Of a stretch of 44,273 bases of DNA, positions 1 to 8,925 are shown one piece after another (the first letter of the stretch is position 1; each line of letters starts with the position of its first letter). Under the pieces are notes generated by a model. It saw only the letters and a program-made list of their open reading frames with translations, was not told the origin of the DNA and ran no database searches. The stretch is from an uncultured Bacilli bacterium (GTDB taxonomy: Bacteria > Bacillota_I > Bacilli_A > RF39 > UBA660): assembly GCA_934088535.1 (NCBI GenBank), contig CAKOJC010000006.1, positions 1 to 44,273 of the forward strand, read 5' to 3'. Both the position numbers and the translations under genes were made by a program.

Positions 1-95
1 TAGAAGAAAAGTTCTTAACTGATGATAAAACTGAAGAAGTTGTTGATGCAATGGCTGAACCAGAAAAAGAAAATGATAAAGAAGAAAATGCTTAA
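1..95 (+). CDS. 3' end of an unidentified protein
   Basis: This is an open frame entering from the left edge and ending at TAA 93-95. About 30 residues are visible. They are rich in Glu, Asp and Lys and end EKENDKEENA, so this is an acidic, probably disordered C-terminal tail. The family cannot be recognised from this piece. The last codons form the left arm of a terminator hairpin, which dictates the final residues. Confidence 0.6.
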   Translation, partial: EEKFLTDDKTEEVVDAMAEPEKENDKEENA

Positions 96-110
96 TGCAT
101 TTTCTTTTTT
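82..110 (+). terminator. Intrinsic terminator spanning the stop codon
   Basis: Arms 82-91 and 97-106 pair perfectly over 10 bp with a 5-nt loop, followed by a run of T. The TAA stop at 93-95 lies in the loop. Confidence 0.85.
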
Positions 111-139
111 TATATGTTAAATTTTATTAGGAGATTAAT

Positions 140-214
140 ATGATTTTTGAAGATAAAAATTTTTATAGTATAAATGAAAATAAATTTAATAATATATTAG
201 AGTATGATTGTTAA
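140..214 (+). CDS. Small ORF or gene remnant, 24 codons
   Basis: An ATG at 140 is preceded by a TAGGAG ribosome binding site near 129-134, and the frame closes at TAA 212-214. The short peptide begins MIFEDKNFYSINEN and resembles nothing I recognise. The next open frame (from about 253) is in a different phase and lacks a good start. The two may therefore be parts of one decayed gene; a genuine short peptide is also possible. Confidence 0.3.
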   Translation: MIFEDKNFYSINENKFNNILEYDC

Positions 215-288
215 TTTATTTACTTATATCATTTTATAATTATTAAATATAAAGAAAAAATTTAATTAAAACTATTAAGATTGATAAT

Positions 289-561
289 TTGAAAGATTTA
301 GAAAAAATCAAAAATAAAAATATAGTTACTAAATATTATATATGTAAAATACATTATTTTAATGATTGTAATAACGATGATTTTGAATTAGGCGATCCTT
401 ATCATATTTATGATATTGGATACTTCTATATTGGTGGGTTTATGGAAAATGAAAAAGTAAGTGATGAAGTAATAAAAACTTTATTTGACGATTATGATAA
501 AAAATATAATTATATAAATTTTCCTTTTGATGATAAAGAATTTTTATCTTTTAATAAGTAG
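289..561 (+). CDS. Hypothetical protein, possibly a 5'-truncated remnant
   Basis: About 90 codons, rich in Tyr, Asp and Asn, with a hydrophobic-aromatic patch (YDIGYFYIGGF). The only start codon available is TTG at 289 with no ribosome binding site. The frame is open upstream only to 253, where a stop at 250-252 closes it. It lies just after a short ORF that does have a ribosome binding site, in another frame, so a frameshifted gene spanning 140-561 is a reasonable reading. No family is recognised. Small acidic proteins of this kind are common in accessory islands, but that is only a general resemblance. Confidence 0.35.
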   Translation: MKDLEKIKNKNIVTKYYICKIHYFNDCNNDDFELGDPYHIYDIGYFYIGGFMENEKVSDEVIKTLFDDYDKKYNYINFPFDDKEFLSFNK

Positions 562-575
562 TTATGGAGTAGTTA

Positions 576-884
576 ATGAAAATAGATAAAAGTGAATTAT
601 GCAGATATGAAAATAATATAATATATGATGATGGGTATAGAATAGTGTATTATTACAAGGATGGTTCTTATAAACTTTGAATGTATAGTCCTACACTTAA
701 ACTTTTTATGGAAGATTTTGCTCCTTATGAACCAATAGATGAACTGTGTGAAATACCTGTTTTTGTATCAATAGATGATTTATTGGATAGATATTTAAAA
801 ATGCTTCCTTCTATAGATGGAATAGGTCTTTATAGAGTTGATGGTACATTATTGAGCGAAAAATATAGATTGCTATTTTTTTAA
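576..884 (+). pseudogene. Small hypothetical gene interrupted by an in-frame TGA
   Basis: ATG 576 has a GGAG ribosome binding site at 566-569. It opens a frame of 34 codons that stops at TGA 678-680. The same frame resumes at once with ATG 681 and runs 67 more codons to TAA 882-884. Read through, it is a protein of about 102 residues, with the TGA just after DGSYKL. Because TGA is a real stop in this genome, this is most simply a nonsense mutation (for example TGG to TGA). Two separate short proteins with reinitiation at the adjacent ATG cannot be excluded. The family is unknown. Confidence 0.5.
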
Positions 885-901
885 TTAATTTATTTTATAA
901 T

Positions 902-934
902 AAAAATAGAACTTTTTATAAAAGTTCTATTTTT
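902..934. terminator. Bidirectional intrinsic terminator between convergent units
   Basis: Arms 902-916 and 920-934 pair perfectly over 15 bp around a 3-nt loop, with A-rich and T-rich flanks that serve both directions. It covers the stop codon (complement of 927-929) of the minus-strand gene. Confidence 0.85.
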
Positions 935-1241
935 TTATTAGTTTCATTTGTTTTTCTTCTTTACCTTTAATATTCTCTCTTATTGAATATAAATATTGTA
1001 GGTAGTCATGGTACTGATCAAGAAGATTTCCTTCTGCATCTATGTGATCATGTGAATGATCTCTATCAGAATCAGATTCTACATATACATCATAAGTTCC
1101 ATCTTCTCTTTCTCTTACAGTGTAATCACTTTGGCCATATGTTCCAGATTCATCATAAGTATAGTTTCCATCTGGTCCTTCTTCTGATAAGTTTTCAGTT
1201 TCAGATTCTCTTGCATCAAATATGCTTGCATTCCATCCCAT
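927..1241 (-). CDS. Acidic hypothetical protein, 104 aa
   Basis: The start is placed at the ATG complementary to 1239-1241 (MGWNASIFDA), 7 nt after an AGGAGG ribosome binding site at 1249-1254. A longer upstream frame exists but has no such site. The product is soluble-looking and acidic, with many Gly, Tyr, Asp and Ser residues in the middle. It carries a His/Asp cluster (DRDHSHDHIDAEG) that could bind metal, then a helical Lys-rich tail. It overlaps the 3' end of the preceding gene by 26 nt and is the last of a three-gene minus-strand unit headed by a putative metallopeptidase. The function is unknown. Confidence 0.6.
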   Translation of the reverse strand: MGWNASIFDARESETENLSEEGPDGNYTYDESGTYGQSDYTVREREDGTYDVYVESDSDRDHSHDHIDAEGNLLDQYHDYLQYLYSIRENIKGKEEKQMKLIKK

Positions 1242-1836
1242 CATTTTTCCTCCTTTCTTCAATTTCATCGTTTTCACAATATGAATTAATATATTCAAGA
1301 CTATCTCTTATATTATTTAAATCAATTTTTCTTTTTTTCTTAAATAATGCAATCATATTATAATTATTATTAAAAAATAAATTCATAAATATGTCGCCAC
1401 TTGGTTGTTCTTTTAAAAATTTTCCTTTTATTCCGTTTTCATTATAAATAATCAAGTATTTACAATCTGAATTTAGAAAGTTATATGCAATTTCTTGAAA
1501 TTCATTTTCATAATATATTGTCCAATCGTTATTTTTTTCTTCTATATGTTTTTTTCTTCTTTTAGAAATATAGGTTAATATTAATTTGCAATTTTCTATC
1601 TTATAATTATAATCTGGTCCGAAATTTGGTGTTGTTTCTTCATCTATAAAAAATAATTCTATATCAGTATATGGTAAGTCATCATCGATTGCATTTTTTA
1701 GTAATTTTAAATCTTCTTCATTTAGTTCTGATATATCAAATATTAAATTTTTATTGTTTTCGTTTTTTAATACTTTCACGTAAATAGTTTTAACTTTTTT
1801 TGTTTTTGAATTTTCTATATCTATACTTGCTATCAT
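1216..1836 (-). CDS. Hypothetical protein, 206 aa
   Basis: This is a soluble protein without signal peptide or membrane segments, of mixed alpha/beta character and rich in Asn, Glu and Lys. I do not recognise the family. Its start overlaps the stop of the upstream gene by 4 nt (ATGA), indicating translational coupling with the metallopeptidase-like gene. Its last 26 nt overlap the start of the 104-aa gene and contain that gene's ribosome binding site. A role tied to the HExxH protein, as partner or inhibitor, is inferred from context only. Confidence 0.6.
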   Translation of the reverse strand: MIASIDIENSKTKKVKTIYVKVLKNENNKNLIFDISELNEEDLKLLKNAIDDDLPYTDIELFFIDEETTPNFGPDYNYKIENCKLILTYISKRRKKHIEEKNNDWTIYYENEFQEIAYNFLNSDCKYLIIYNENGIKGKFLKEQPSGDIFMNLFFNNNYNMIALFKKKRKIDLNNIRDSLEYINSYCENDEIEERRKNDGMECKHI

Positions 1837-2516
1837 ATTTTCAACTCCTTTAATAGTTTTAATTCAATAGAAGTTAATTTACATCCATATTCAACTTTTT
1901 GATTAAATCTTTGAACTTTTTGTGCAAGTTCATTTGCTTGTTCAAGTTTTCCTGTTCCTCTAAAAAAAGTGCTCATTGGATAATCTTCTTTGTCATATCC
2001 ATAACTTATAGTATCAAGTAATTCTATTTTTAATAGATATACAGGCATTTGTTCTTGTGTATTTTTAAGCTCTATTGTTCTTGATAATGCATTTATTTGT
2101 GCTTGTCTTTCTATAGGATTTGTTAGGTATTTACATAAATTATATGTTCCTTTTTTCTTTTGATTTTCCTCTTCTTGCTCAGCCAATATAATCAAATTAT
2201 TTTTATTTTTTTCTTGATATACATGTGATATTTCATGTAGTATTATTGAGATTATGTTCATATTTACATAATCAATTACTTCTTTGTCATTTTTAAAATT
2301 AAAATTTTTAGCTTTTTTCAATACTGCTGATACAATATTTTCATAATTAAAACATAATTTCTTTGTTTGATAGTAATATCTTGCCATTGGAACACCGTTT
2401 CCAATTTCAATTTTTTCAACGTATTGTGTTAGGTTGTTATAATATATTTCATTAATGATTATATTTAACAAGCATCTTTGATTAATTATTTTTTTATATA
2501 AATCATTCTCACTCAT
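1833..2516 (-). CDS. Putative zinc metallopeptidase-like protein (HExxH), 227 aa
   Basis: Residues 91-103 contain IILHEISHVYQ, the zincin HExxH signature (H94, E95, H98) on a hydrophobic helix. About 40 residues further is NPIERQAQ, whose E136 could be the third zinc ligand as in gluzincins. No signal peptide is present, so a cytoplasmic location is likely. Family knowledge supports only a general zinc hydrolase fold; the substrate is unknown. It heads a minus-strand unit with the 206- and 104-aa proteins and is divergent from ffh, sharing the 2517-2760 gap. Antirepressor-cleaving ImmA/IrrE proteases and polymorphic-toxin metallopeptidases are possible relatives, but nothing in the sequence decides between them. 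Confidence 0.6.
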   Translation of the reverse strand: MSENDLYKKIINQRCLLNIIINEIYYNNLTQYVEKIEIGNGVPMARYYYQTKKLCFNYENIVSAVLKKAKNFNFKNDKEVIDYVNMNIISIILHEISHVYQEKNKNNLIILAEQEEENQKKKGTYNLCKYLTNPIERQAQINALSRTIELKNTQEQMPVYLLKIELLDTISYGYDKEDYPMSTFFRGTGKLEQANELAQKVQRFNQKVEYGCKLTSIELKLLKELKI

Positions 2517-2728
2517 TAATTAGAATATATATCAATTTATTAAATATGTCAATTTTATTTTGATATTTTTTAATTTTTATAGTTTTATGAAATAATTATA
2601 TTTTTAATAAAAGATAAAATTTGTTTTGTATAAACTTTAAAGATGTTTATCCATAAATTTATCTTGATATAAAAAATATATGATATATGATAAAAAAGTA
2701 AGTTTTTCTTTATAATACTTGTAATGTT

Positions 2729-2737
2729 TGTTATAAT
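2729..2737 (+). promoter_or_regulatory. Extended -10 promoter for ffh
   Basis: TGTTATAAT lies about 24 nt before the ffh start, with no good -35 at 17 bp. It belongs to the recurrent TGnTATAAT class in this window. The rest of 2517-2728 is AT-rich and shows nothing else I can call. Confidence 0.5.
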
Positions 2738-2760
2738 ATTTGTACAGGAGGATAGATTTT

Positions 2761-4056
2761 ATGTTTGAAAACTTGAGTGAAAGATTACAAAAAGTAGTTA
2801 GTAATATTAAATCTAAAGGTGTAATAAATGAAGATAATATTAGTGATATAACTCGTGAGATTAGACTTTGTTTATTAGAAGCTGATGTTAATGTTAAAAT
2901 AGTTCGTGAATTTATAGATAGTGTTAAAGAGAAAGCTCTTGGTGAAGAAGTAAGAAAAAGTATTAAACCAGGAGATATGTTTGTTAAGATCTTAAAAGAT
3001 GAACTTGTTAATCTTCTTGGAGGAGATAGTGCTCCTTTAGAAGTAAATAAGAATCCAACTATAGTTATGGTTGTTGGTCTTCAAGGTGGTGGTAAAACTA
3101 CTACTATAGGTAAGATAGGTAATATGGTACGTAAGAAACATCATAAGAAACCTATGTTTATAGCATGTGATGTTTATAGACCAGCTGCGATAGATCAACT
3201 TAAAGATATTGGAAAACAACTTAATATTGAAGTTTATGAAGAAGGAAAAGGAAATCCTGTAGAAATATCTAAACGTGGTATAGAGTATGCTAAAAGTAAG
3301 GGGTATGACTACATATTAATAGATACAGCTGGACGTCTTCAAATAGATGAAGCACTAATGGATGAACTTGTTAATATAGAAAATGAAGTTAAGCCAAATG
3401 AAGAATTACTTGTAATAGACGCTATGATGGGACAGGATGCTATTAATGTAATTACTGGATTTAATGAGAAGCTTAAACTTACTGGTTGTGTTCTTACTAA
3501 GATGGATGGAGATACTAAAGGTGGTGTTGCTTTATCACTTAGACATCTTACAAATATACCAATTAAATTAATAGGAGACTCTGAAAAGTTAGATGGTATT
3601 AGTGAATTTTATCCTGAACGTATAGCTGATAGAATTCTTGGTATGGGAGACTTACTTTCAATAATAGAGAAGACTGAAGCTGAACTTGATCAAGATGAAA
3701 TGATGAGTACTGCTAAAAAGATGCAAAGAGGTAAATTTGATCTTGAAGATTTCTTAAAAACAACTAAACAAATTAAGAAACTTGGTCCACTTGAAAACTT
3801 ATTAAAGTTACTTCCAGGAGCATCTAAAATGGGACTTAATAAAGTAAATATAGATCCTAAAATAATGGCTAGAACTGAAGCTATAGTTCTTTCAATGACA
3901 CCTGAAGAAAGACGTAATCCAGAAATAATTAAAGCTGATAGAAAAGTAAGAATAGCTAAAGGTTGTGGACAAAAAGTAGAAGACGTAAATCGTTTACTTA
4001 AACAATTTGATCAAATGAAACAAATGATGAAACAAATGAAAAATATGAAATTTTAG
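2761..4056 (+). CDS. ffh: Signal recognition particle protein Ffh (SRP54)
   Basis: This is the GTPase that binds 4.5S/scRNA and signal sequences and delivers ribosomes to FtsY at the membrane. Domain order is an N helical bundle (1-95), a G domain and an M domain. The P-loop GLQGGGKTTT is at 106-115, DVYRPAAIDQL follows, DTAGR is at 188-192 and TKMDGD at 246-251. The M domain ends in a methionine-rich tail (QMKQMMKQMKNMKF). Length 431 aa is normal. The start ATG 2761 follows AGGAGG at 2746-2751; an upstream TTG in frame would read through that site. The usual partner ylxM is absent upstream. The gene ends in its own terminator. Confidence 0.97.
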   Translation: MFENLSERLQKVVSNIKSKGVINEDNISDITREIRLCLLEADVNVKIVREFIDSVKEKALGEEVRKSIKPGDMFVKILKDELVNLLGGDSAPLEVNKNPTIVMVVGLQGGGKTTTIGKIGNMVRKKHHKKPMFIACDVYRPAAIDQLKDIGKQLNIEVYEEGKGNPVEISKRGIEYAKSKGYDYILIDTAGRLQIDEALMDELVNIENEVKPNEELLVIDAMMGQDAINVITGFNEKLKLTGCVLTKMDGDTKGGVALSLRHLTNIPIKLIGDSEKLDGISEFYPERIADRILGMGDLLSIIEKTEAELDQDEMMSTAKKMQRGKFDLEDFLKTTKQIKKLGPLENLLKLLPGASKMGLNKVNIDPKIMARTEAIVLSMTPEERRNPEIIKADRKVRIAKGCGQKVEDVNRLLKQFDQMKQMMKQMKNMKF

Positions 4057-4084
4057 ATTATTGATATTCAATAATCTTTTTTTT
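4055..4084 (+). terminator. Intrinsic terminator of ffh
   Basis: Arms 4055-4064 and 4068-4077 give a perfect 10-bp stem with a 3-nt loop and T tail. The left arm begins inside the TAG stop codon (4054-4056). Confidence 0.9.
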
Positions 4085-4114
4085 ATGATAAAATTAATTT
4101 AAGGTAGGAAGATT

Positions 4115-4783
4115 ATGGATGAGAAAGCACAAAAAGAAGCTCTAAAAGAATTAAATAAATCTTTAGAGGAAGACATAAAAAAAAGAAACAAAAAAGTACT
4201 TTTTATTTTAATAATATATTTATTTCTTGCGATAACTTTTCAAACCATTATAGGTGTTTTACCAGGAGAGAATCCTGATTTATTTGGATTTAGATTATTT
4301 CATATAAAAAGTATAGAATTAAAAGAAAGATATAATATTTTTATAGATGATTCTATAAAAGTTGGACATGTGATTAGTAAAGATTTTAGTTTTCCTTTGG
4401 TGCCTTTCTTGATTAATATTGTTGATGGTAGTTCAGATACTGTGGGTAGTGAAGAAGTAATAAAATTAAAACCAAATAATAATAATAAATTAAAAGTTAT
4501 AGTTTATAAATGTTATAGTAATTATGCTGGTGTACCTGTTAATGAGGAATGTGATCGTAATACTGTTAAATATGAAGAAGTAGATGTAAAAAATAAAATT
4601 AAGATTGTTAAAGAGTTATATCCTGAAGATGAAGTTTTATATGATGGTAAATTTATAAGTGATATAGGTGAATATATAAATGAAAAAGGAAAATATAAAA
4701 TAACTATATATAATAAAAAATGGTTTACTAGAACTACTGTATGGTTTTATTTAGAGGTAAGTGATGACGAAGAAATTCAATAA
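4115..4783 (+). CDS. Membrane-anchored hypothetical protein, 222 aa (paralogue 1)
   Basis: The protein has a Lys/Glu-rich cytoplasmic N-terminus, one transmembrane helix at about 26-50 (FILIIYLFLAITF), then an extracytoplasmic domain. In the C-terminal half it has a YKCY...CxRxT motif pair of cysteines, followed by VLYDGKF..DI..Y. The same pattern occurs in the next gene, so the two are tandem paralogues. The start has a GGTAGGA ribosome binding site. Its last 23 nt overlap the next gene. I know no characterised member. The two conserved cysteines could form a disulfide outside the cell. Confidence 0.75.
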   Translation: MDEKAQKEALKELNKSLEEDIKKRNKKVLFILIIYLFLAITFQTIIGVLPGENPDLFGFRLFHIKSIELKERYNIFIDDSIKVGHVISKDFSFPLVPFLINIVDGSSDTVGSEEVIKLKPNNNNKLKVIVYKCYSNYAGVPVNEECDRNTVKYEEVDVKNKIKIVKELYPEDEVLYDGKFISDIGEYINEKGKYKITIYNKKWFTRTTVWFYLEVSDDEEIQ

Positions 4784-5381
4784 AAAAATTTTAATAATTA
4801 TAATAGCAATTTTTATATTAATAGTAATAGTTAATAGAATTAAAAATGGTGTTATAGTTATAGATTCAAATTTAAGTGAAAAACAAGATTTATATTTTAA
4901 AGTAACACTTAATGATGAAACTATTCATGGTCAAACTGATATAGATAGAGTATATAATTTAATACCTGGTATTCTTAAAGTAAATAAAGTTGGATTTAGT
5001 TTTTCAACGTATGATAAAAATAATAAATATACTAATGATAGATATGTACTTGTAGATACAGAAAATACTAATAGTTTAATATTAAATCTTGAAGTGTATA
5101 AGTGTTATAAAAATAAATTTATTAGTGATACTTGTAATCGTGAAACTAAATACTTTAAAAAGAAAAATATAGTTATTGATGAAGTAGAAGTGAGAAGAAT
5201 AGGTATTACATCTGATAAGGTTAATGAATTAGTATATAAAGGTAAATTTGGAGTGGATATTTATCCTTATGTAAAAGAAACTGATTACTATAGTGTAGTA
5301 TTTAAATATAAAGATGGCAAAAAATCATATAAAATGTATTATGATTTTTTCACAAATATTTTGCAACCCGAAGTTCTATAA
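4764..5381 (+). CDS. Membrane-anchored hypothetical protein, about 205 aa (paralogue 2)
   Basis: It has a short basic N-terminus, a transmembrane helix at about 8-24 (IIIIAIFILIVIV) and an extracytoplasmic domain. It shares with the preceding protein the YKCY, then C(D/N)RxT, then ELVYKGKFGVDIYPYV pattern. A GTG at 4761 and an ATG at 4764 are alternative starts in the same frame; ATG is preferred, with AGAGG upstream. Overlap with paralogue 1 points to co-translation. It precedes the solute-binding/VWA cluster in the same direction and may belong with it. The function is unknown. Confidence 0.75.
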   Translation: MTKKFNKKILIIIIAIFILIVIVNRIKNGVIVIDSNLSEKQDLYFKVTLNDETIHGQTDIDRVYNLIPGILKVNKVGFSFSTYDKNNKYTNDRYVLVDTENTNSLILNLEVYKCYKNKFISDTCNRETKYFKKKNIVIDEVEVRRIGITSDKVNELVYKGKFGVDIYPYVKETDYYSVVFKYKDGKKSYKMYYDFFTNILQPEVL

Positions 5382-5436
5382 TTTACTTATAAAAATTATT
5401 ATGATATACTATTTATGAAGATAAGGTGTTGAAGTT

Positions 5437-7008
5437 ATGAAAGAAAAAATATTATTGTTAGTAGTTGCACTTATATTTGTATTTATATGTGTTAAGTCAT
5501 ATGTGATTGATGAATATAAGGTAGGTGGTAAGAGAAGTTTTTATATTTTGTCTAATCCAGATAATAAAGATTTTATGGATGAACTTACTAGTTATGCTAA
5601 AAAAGAACATATAAATGTTAGTGTTGATTATGCTGATGATTTGGAAGCATTAGATATGTTAGAAGAAGATAACAATCAATATGATGCTGTATGGATGAGT
5701 AATTCTGTTTGGCTATATATGTTAAATAATGTTAAAGTTACTAATTCAAAGTCTATTAGTATTAATCCTGTAGTTATGGGAGTTAAAAGTAAGAAGGCAA
5801 AGGAACTTGGTTTTGTTAATAATGAAATAAAGAATAGTGATATTTTAAATGCTGTTAAGAGTAAAAAACTTAAATATGTAATGAATTCTGTTACTAAAAC
5901 TAATACAGGTCTTACAGCTTATTTAGGATTTTTAAATTCACTTGCTGGTAGTCCTGAAATACTAACTAGTGAAATGCTTGAAAATAAAACATTAATATCT
6001 AATTTAAAATCATTGTTTGGTGGAGTAGAAAGAGTATCAGGAAGTACTTCATTCTTAGAAGATATGTTTTTAAATAGTACTGATTATGAAGCAGTTATTG
6101 CGACTGAGTCATCATTAATTAGAATTAATAAACAACTTGAAAGTAAGGGTGAAGATACATTATATTTATTATATCCTACTGATGGTGTTGCTATTAATGA
6201 TAGTCCATTTGCTTATGTAGATAGAGGTCAAGATAAGTTAGAATATTTTAATACATTACAGTCTTATTTATTAAGTTTAAATACTCAAAAAGAATTAGAA
6301 AAATTAGGTAAGAGAACTTGGTATGGCGGAACTAATTCTAATGCTGATAAAGATGTGTTTAAAACTTCTTATGGAATTGATACAAATAAATATTTAATAC
6401 CACTTAAATATCCTTCTAAAAAGGTTATGAATGAAGCTATTGGTCTTTATATAGCTGAACTTAGAAAACCAACTGCTGTTGCATTTTGTTTAGATTATTC
6501 TGGTAGTATGTCAGGTAGTGGTGAAACACAATTAAAAAGTGCTATGGAGTTTATTTTAGATAAAGAACAAGCTAGTACTGAAAGACTTCAATTTTCAAAA
6601 TATGATAATATAATAGTTATACCATTTGATACTAATGTTAGAAGTACTTGGTATTCTAGTGGTATTGATACATCTGCATTAATTACTAAAATAAAAGGTG
6701 CTAGACCAACTGGTGGAACTAATATTTATGGTTGTACTGTTAATGCACTTAAAGAATTAAATAAATTGAGTGATGAATATACTAAGTCAGTTGTACTTAT
6801 GACAGATGGATTATCAAATGTTGGTAAGATGTATGATTTATCTACGTATTATCAAAATTTAAAAAATAAGATTCCAGTTTATAGTATTATGTTTGGACAA
6901 AGTGATGAAACTGAACTTACTAACATTGCTAATTTAACTAATGCTAAAGTATTTGATGGAAGAACAAGTTTAATAAGAGCGTTTAAAGAAGTAAGGAGTT
7001 ATAATTAA
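5437..7008 (+). CDS. Solute-binding-fold plus VWA domain membrane-anchored protein, 523 aa
   Basis: A transmembrane helix at about 4-20 anchors an extracytoplasmic protein; there is no lipobox. Residues about 30-330 resemble a type 2 periplasmic binding domain of the extracellular solute-binding class (TNTGLTAYLGFLNSLAG). Residues about 345-523 form a von Willebrand A domain with a complete MIDAS: D353-Y-S-G-S357, T428 in PTGGTN, and D457 in MTDGLS. VWA domains bind a metal and a protein ligand. The gene is followed after 1 nt by xpaC and then another solute-binding-like gene, a set resembling the XpaC/TelA-associated operons of Firmicutes. No ABC transporter subunits are nearby, so a sensing or assembly role rather than import is inferred. 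Confidence 0.8.
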   Translation: MKEKILLLVVALIFVFICVKSYVIDEYKVGGKRSFYILSNPDNKDFMDELTSYAKKEHINVSVDYADDLEALDMLEEDNNQYDAVWMSNSVWLYMLNNVKVTNSKSISINPVVMGVKSKKAKELGFVNNEIKNSDILNAVKSKKLKYVMNSVTKTNTGLTAYLGFLNSLAGSPEILTSEMLENKTLISNLKSLFGGVERVSGSTSFLEDMFLNSTDYEAVIATESSLIRINKQLESKGEDTLYLLYPTDGVAINDSPFAYVDRGQDKLEYFNTLQSYLLSLNTQKELEKLGKRTWYGGTNSNADKDVFKTSYGIDTNKYLIPLKYPSKKVMNEAIGLYIAELRKPTAVAFCLDYSGSMSGSGETQLKSAMEFILDKEQASTERLQFSKYDNIIVIPFDTNVRSTWYSSGIDTSALITKIKGARPTGGTNIYGCTVNALKELNKLSDEYTKSVVLMTDGLSNVGKMYDLSTYYQNLKNKIPVYSIMFGQSDETELTNIANLTNAKVFDGRTSLIRAFKEVRSYN

Positions 7009-7009
7009 T

Positions 7010-7607
<598 letters not shown>

Positions 7608-7615
<8 letters not shown>

Positions 7616-8732
7616 AAAAGAAGGTATGATTTCAAAAATAATAGGTGTAGTTCTATTATTAGTAATTGTAGTAGTAGTTATTCTTATTAAGAATGGAGAT
7701 TTTACTAATTCAGTAACCGAGATATATGGTGCTGTTGGTGGTGGTAAGGAAGATTTACTTGCTGATGAAGAAATTAATAAGATATTTGAAAAAAAATATA
7801 AATTTAAATTTGTACAAGATTCTTGGAGTAATGGTAAAACGGTTAAAGAGAGTTTGGTACGTAAAGATGGAAGCAAGTATGATTTAGCTTTCTTCTCTGA
7901 TCAAAGATATTATGATTACTTTAAGACTTCTCCTAAGGCAGATGAAGCAGCTCGTGATTATGTAGTGGCTGGAGATTTAGTTCTTAATACTCCAATAGTT
8001 ATTTATAGCTGGGCTGAAGTAACTGATGCTTTAATTAAAGAGAATATTGTTACTGTTCAAAATGATGTTTATTATATAACTGATATGAACAAATTAATTA
8101 ATTATATATTAGAGGGAAAAAAATGGAATGAACTTGGTCTTAATATTTATGGTCAAGTAAATATTGGTTCAACAGATCCTGTTACTTCTTCACCAGGTGC
8201 TACATATTATGGACTTTTATTATCAATTATGGCTGGAGGAGATGTAAACTCTGTTAGTATTAGTGAAGCACTTCCCAAATTAAAAGAATTCTATTTAAAG
8301 AGTGGATATATGAATAATACACCTGCTGATTTGTTCTCAATGTTCTTAAAAACTGGTATGGGTGCTAAACCAATGATAGTCGATTATGAAAAGAGTGTTA
8401 TAGATTTTGCTAATGCAAATCCTGATGGATGGAATCAAGTAAAAGATAAGATTAGAATATTATATCCAACACCAACTATATGGAATAGTCACTGTATAGC
8501 AGCATTTGATGATGAAGGAAAGAAACTATTAGAAGCATTTAATGACAAAGAAGTTGCTCAAAGAAGTTGGGAAAGATATGGATTTAGAGTAGGTACTACT
8601 GGTGGCAACTATGATGTTAGTAAGATAAGTGGTACTATTAAAGGAATTCCTCAAGAAATAACAAGTGTAACTTCTGGACTTAGAATGGATGTATATAATC
8701 AAGTTATAGATTATTTAAAGAACAATCAATAA
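7608..8732 (+). CDS. Membrane-tethered solute-binding-like protein, 374 aa
   Basis: The N-terminal transmembrane helix (about 10-29, IIGVVLLLVIVVVVILI) is followed by an extracytoplasmic type 2 periplasmic-binding fold. GAVGGGKEDLL starts the first lobe, and STDPVTSSPGATYYGLL resembles the hinge/ligand region of phosphate- or molybdate-type binding proteins. There is no lipobox Cys. The start ATG 7608 has AAGGA about 10 nt upstream; GTG 7599 in frame is an alternative but too close to that site. It completes the VWA-XpaC unit and ends in a terminator. No permease or ATPase gene follows. The ligand is unknown. Confidence 0.75.
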
Positions 8733-8738
8733 TGTTTT

Positions 8739-8776
8739 ATAAAAGGTATTATTTCTGAATAATATCTTTTATTTTG
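8739..8776 (+). terminator. Intrinsic terminator of the VWA-XpaC unit
   Basis: Arms 8739-8753 and 8758-8772 pair over 15 bp with one G-T pair and a 4-nt loop. The right arm is T-rich and followed by ATTTTG. Confidence 0.8.
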
Positions 8777-8837
8777 TCATGAAAATTAAATTTTAATGCA
8801 TATAATAAACTAATATTAAATTTTTTGTAATAAAACA

Positions 8838-8867
8838 TTGACAAAAATTTTTAATGTGGTAGTATAT
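8838..8867 (+). promoter_or_regulatory. Predicted promoter of the pilus operon
   Basis: TTGACA at 8838-8843 is followed 16-18 nt later by TAGTAT/GTATAT at 8860-8867. This is one of the few near-consensus -35 boxes in the window. It leaves a 5' leader of roughly 55 nt before the first pilus gene. Confidence 0.6.
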
Positions 8868-8925
8868 AGGACTACAAAAGAAGAATATTTGCTATTTTTC
8901 TAGTTCTATGTATGATAGGTGGGTT

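Noticed and set aside
576..884. TGA recoded as Trp, as in mycoplasmas
   Set aside because: TGA terminates intact genes in this window (nrnA at 37467-37469, the desulfurase at 32891-32893 and the DMT transporter at 24016-24018), and Trp is encoded by TGG in conserved genes. In-frame TGA codons are therefore lesions.
983..1363. Plus-strand frame with many Leu, Ile and His residues
   Set aside because: It runs antisense through two minus-strand genes, has no ribosome site and shows the low-complexity composition of a shadow frame.
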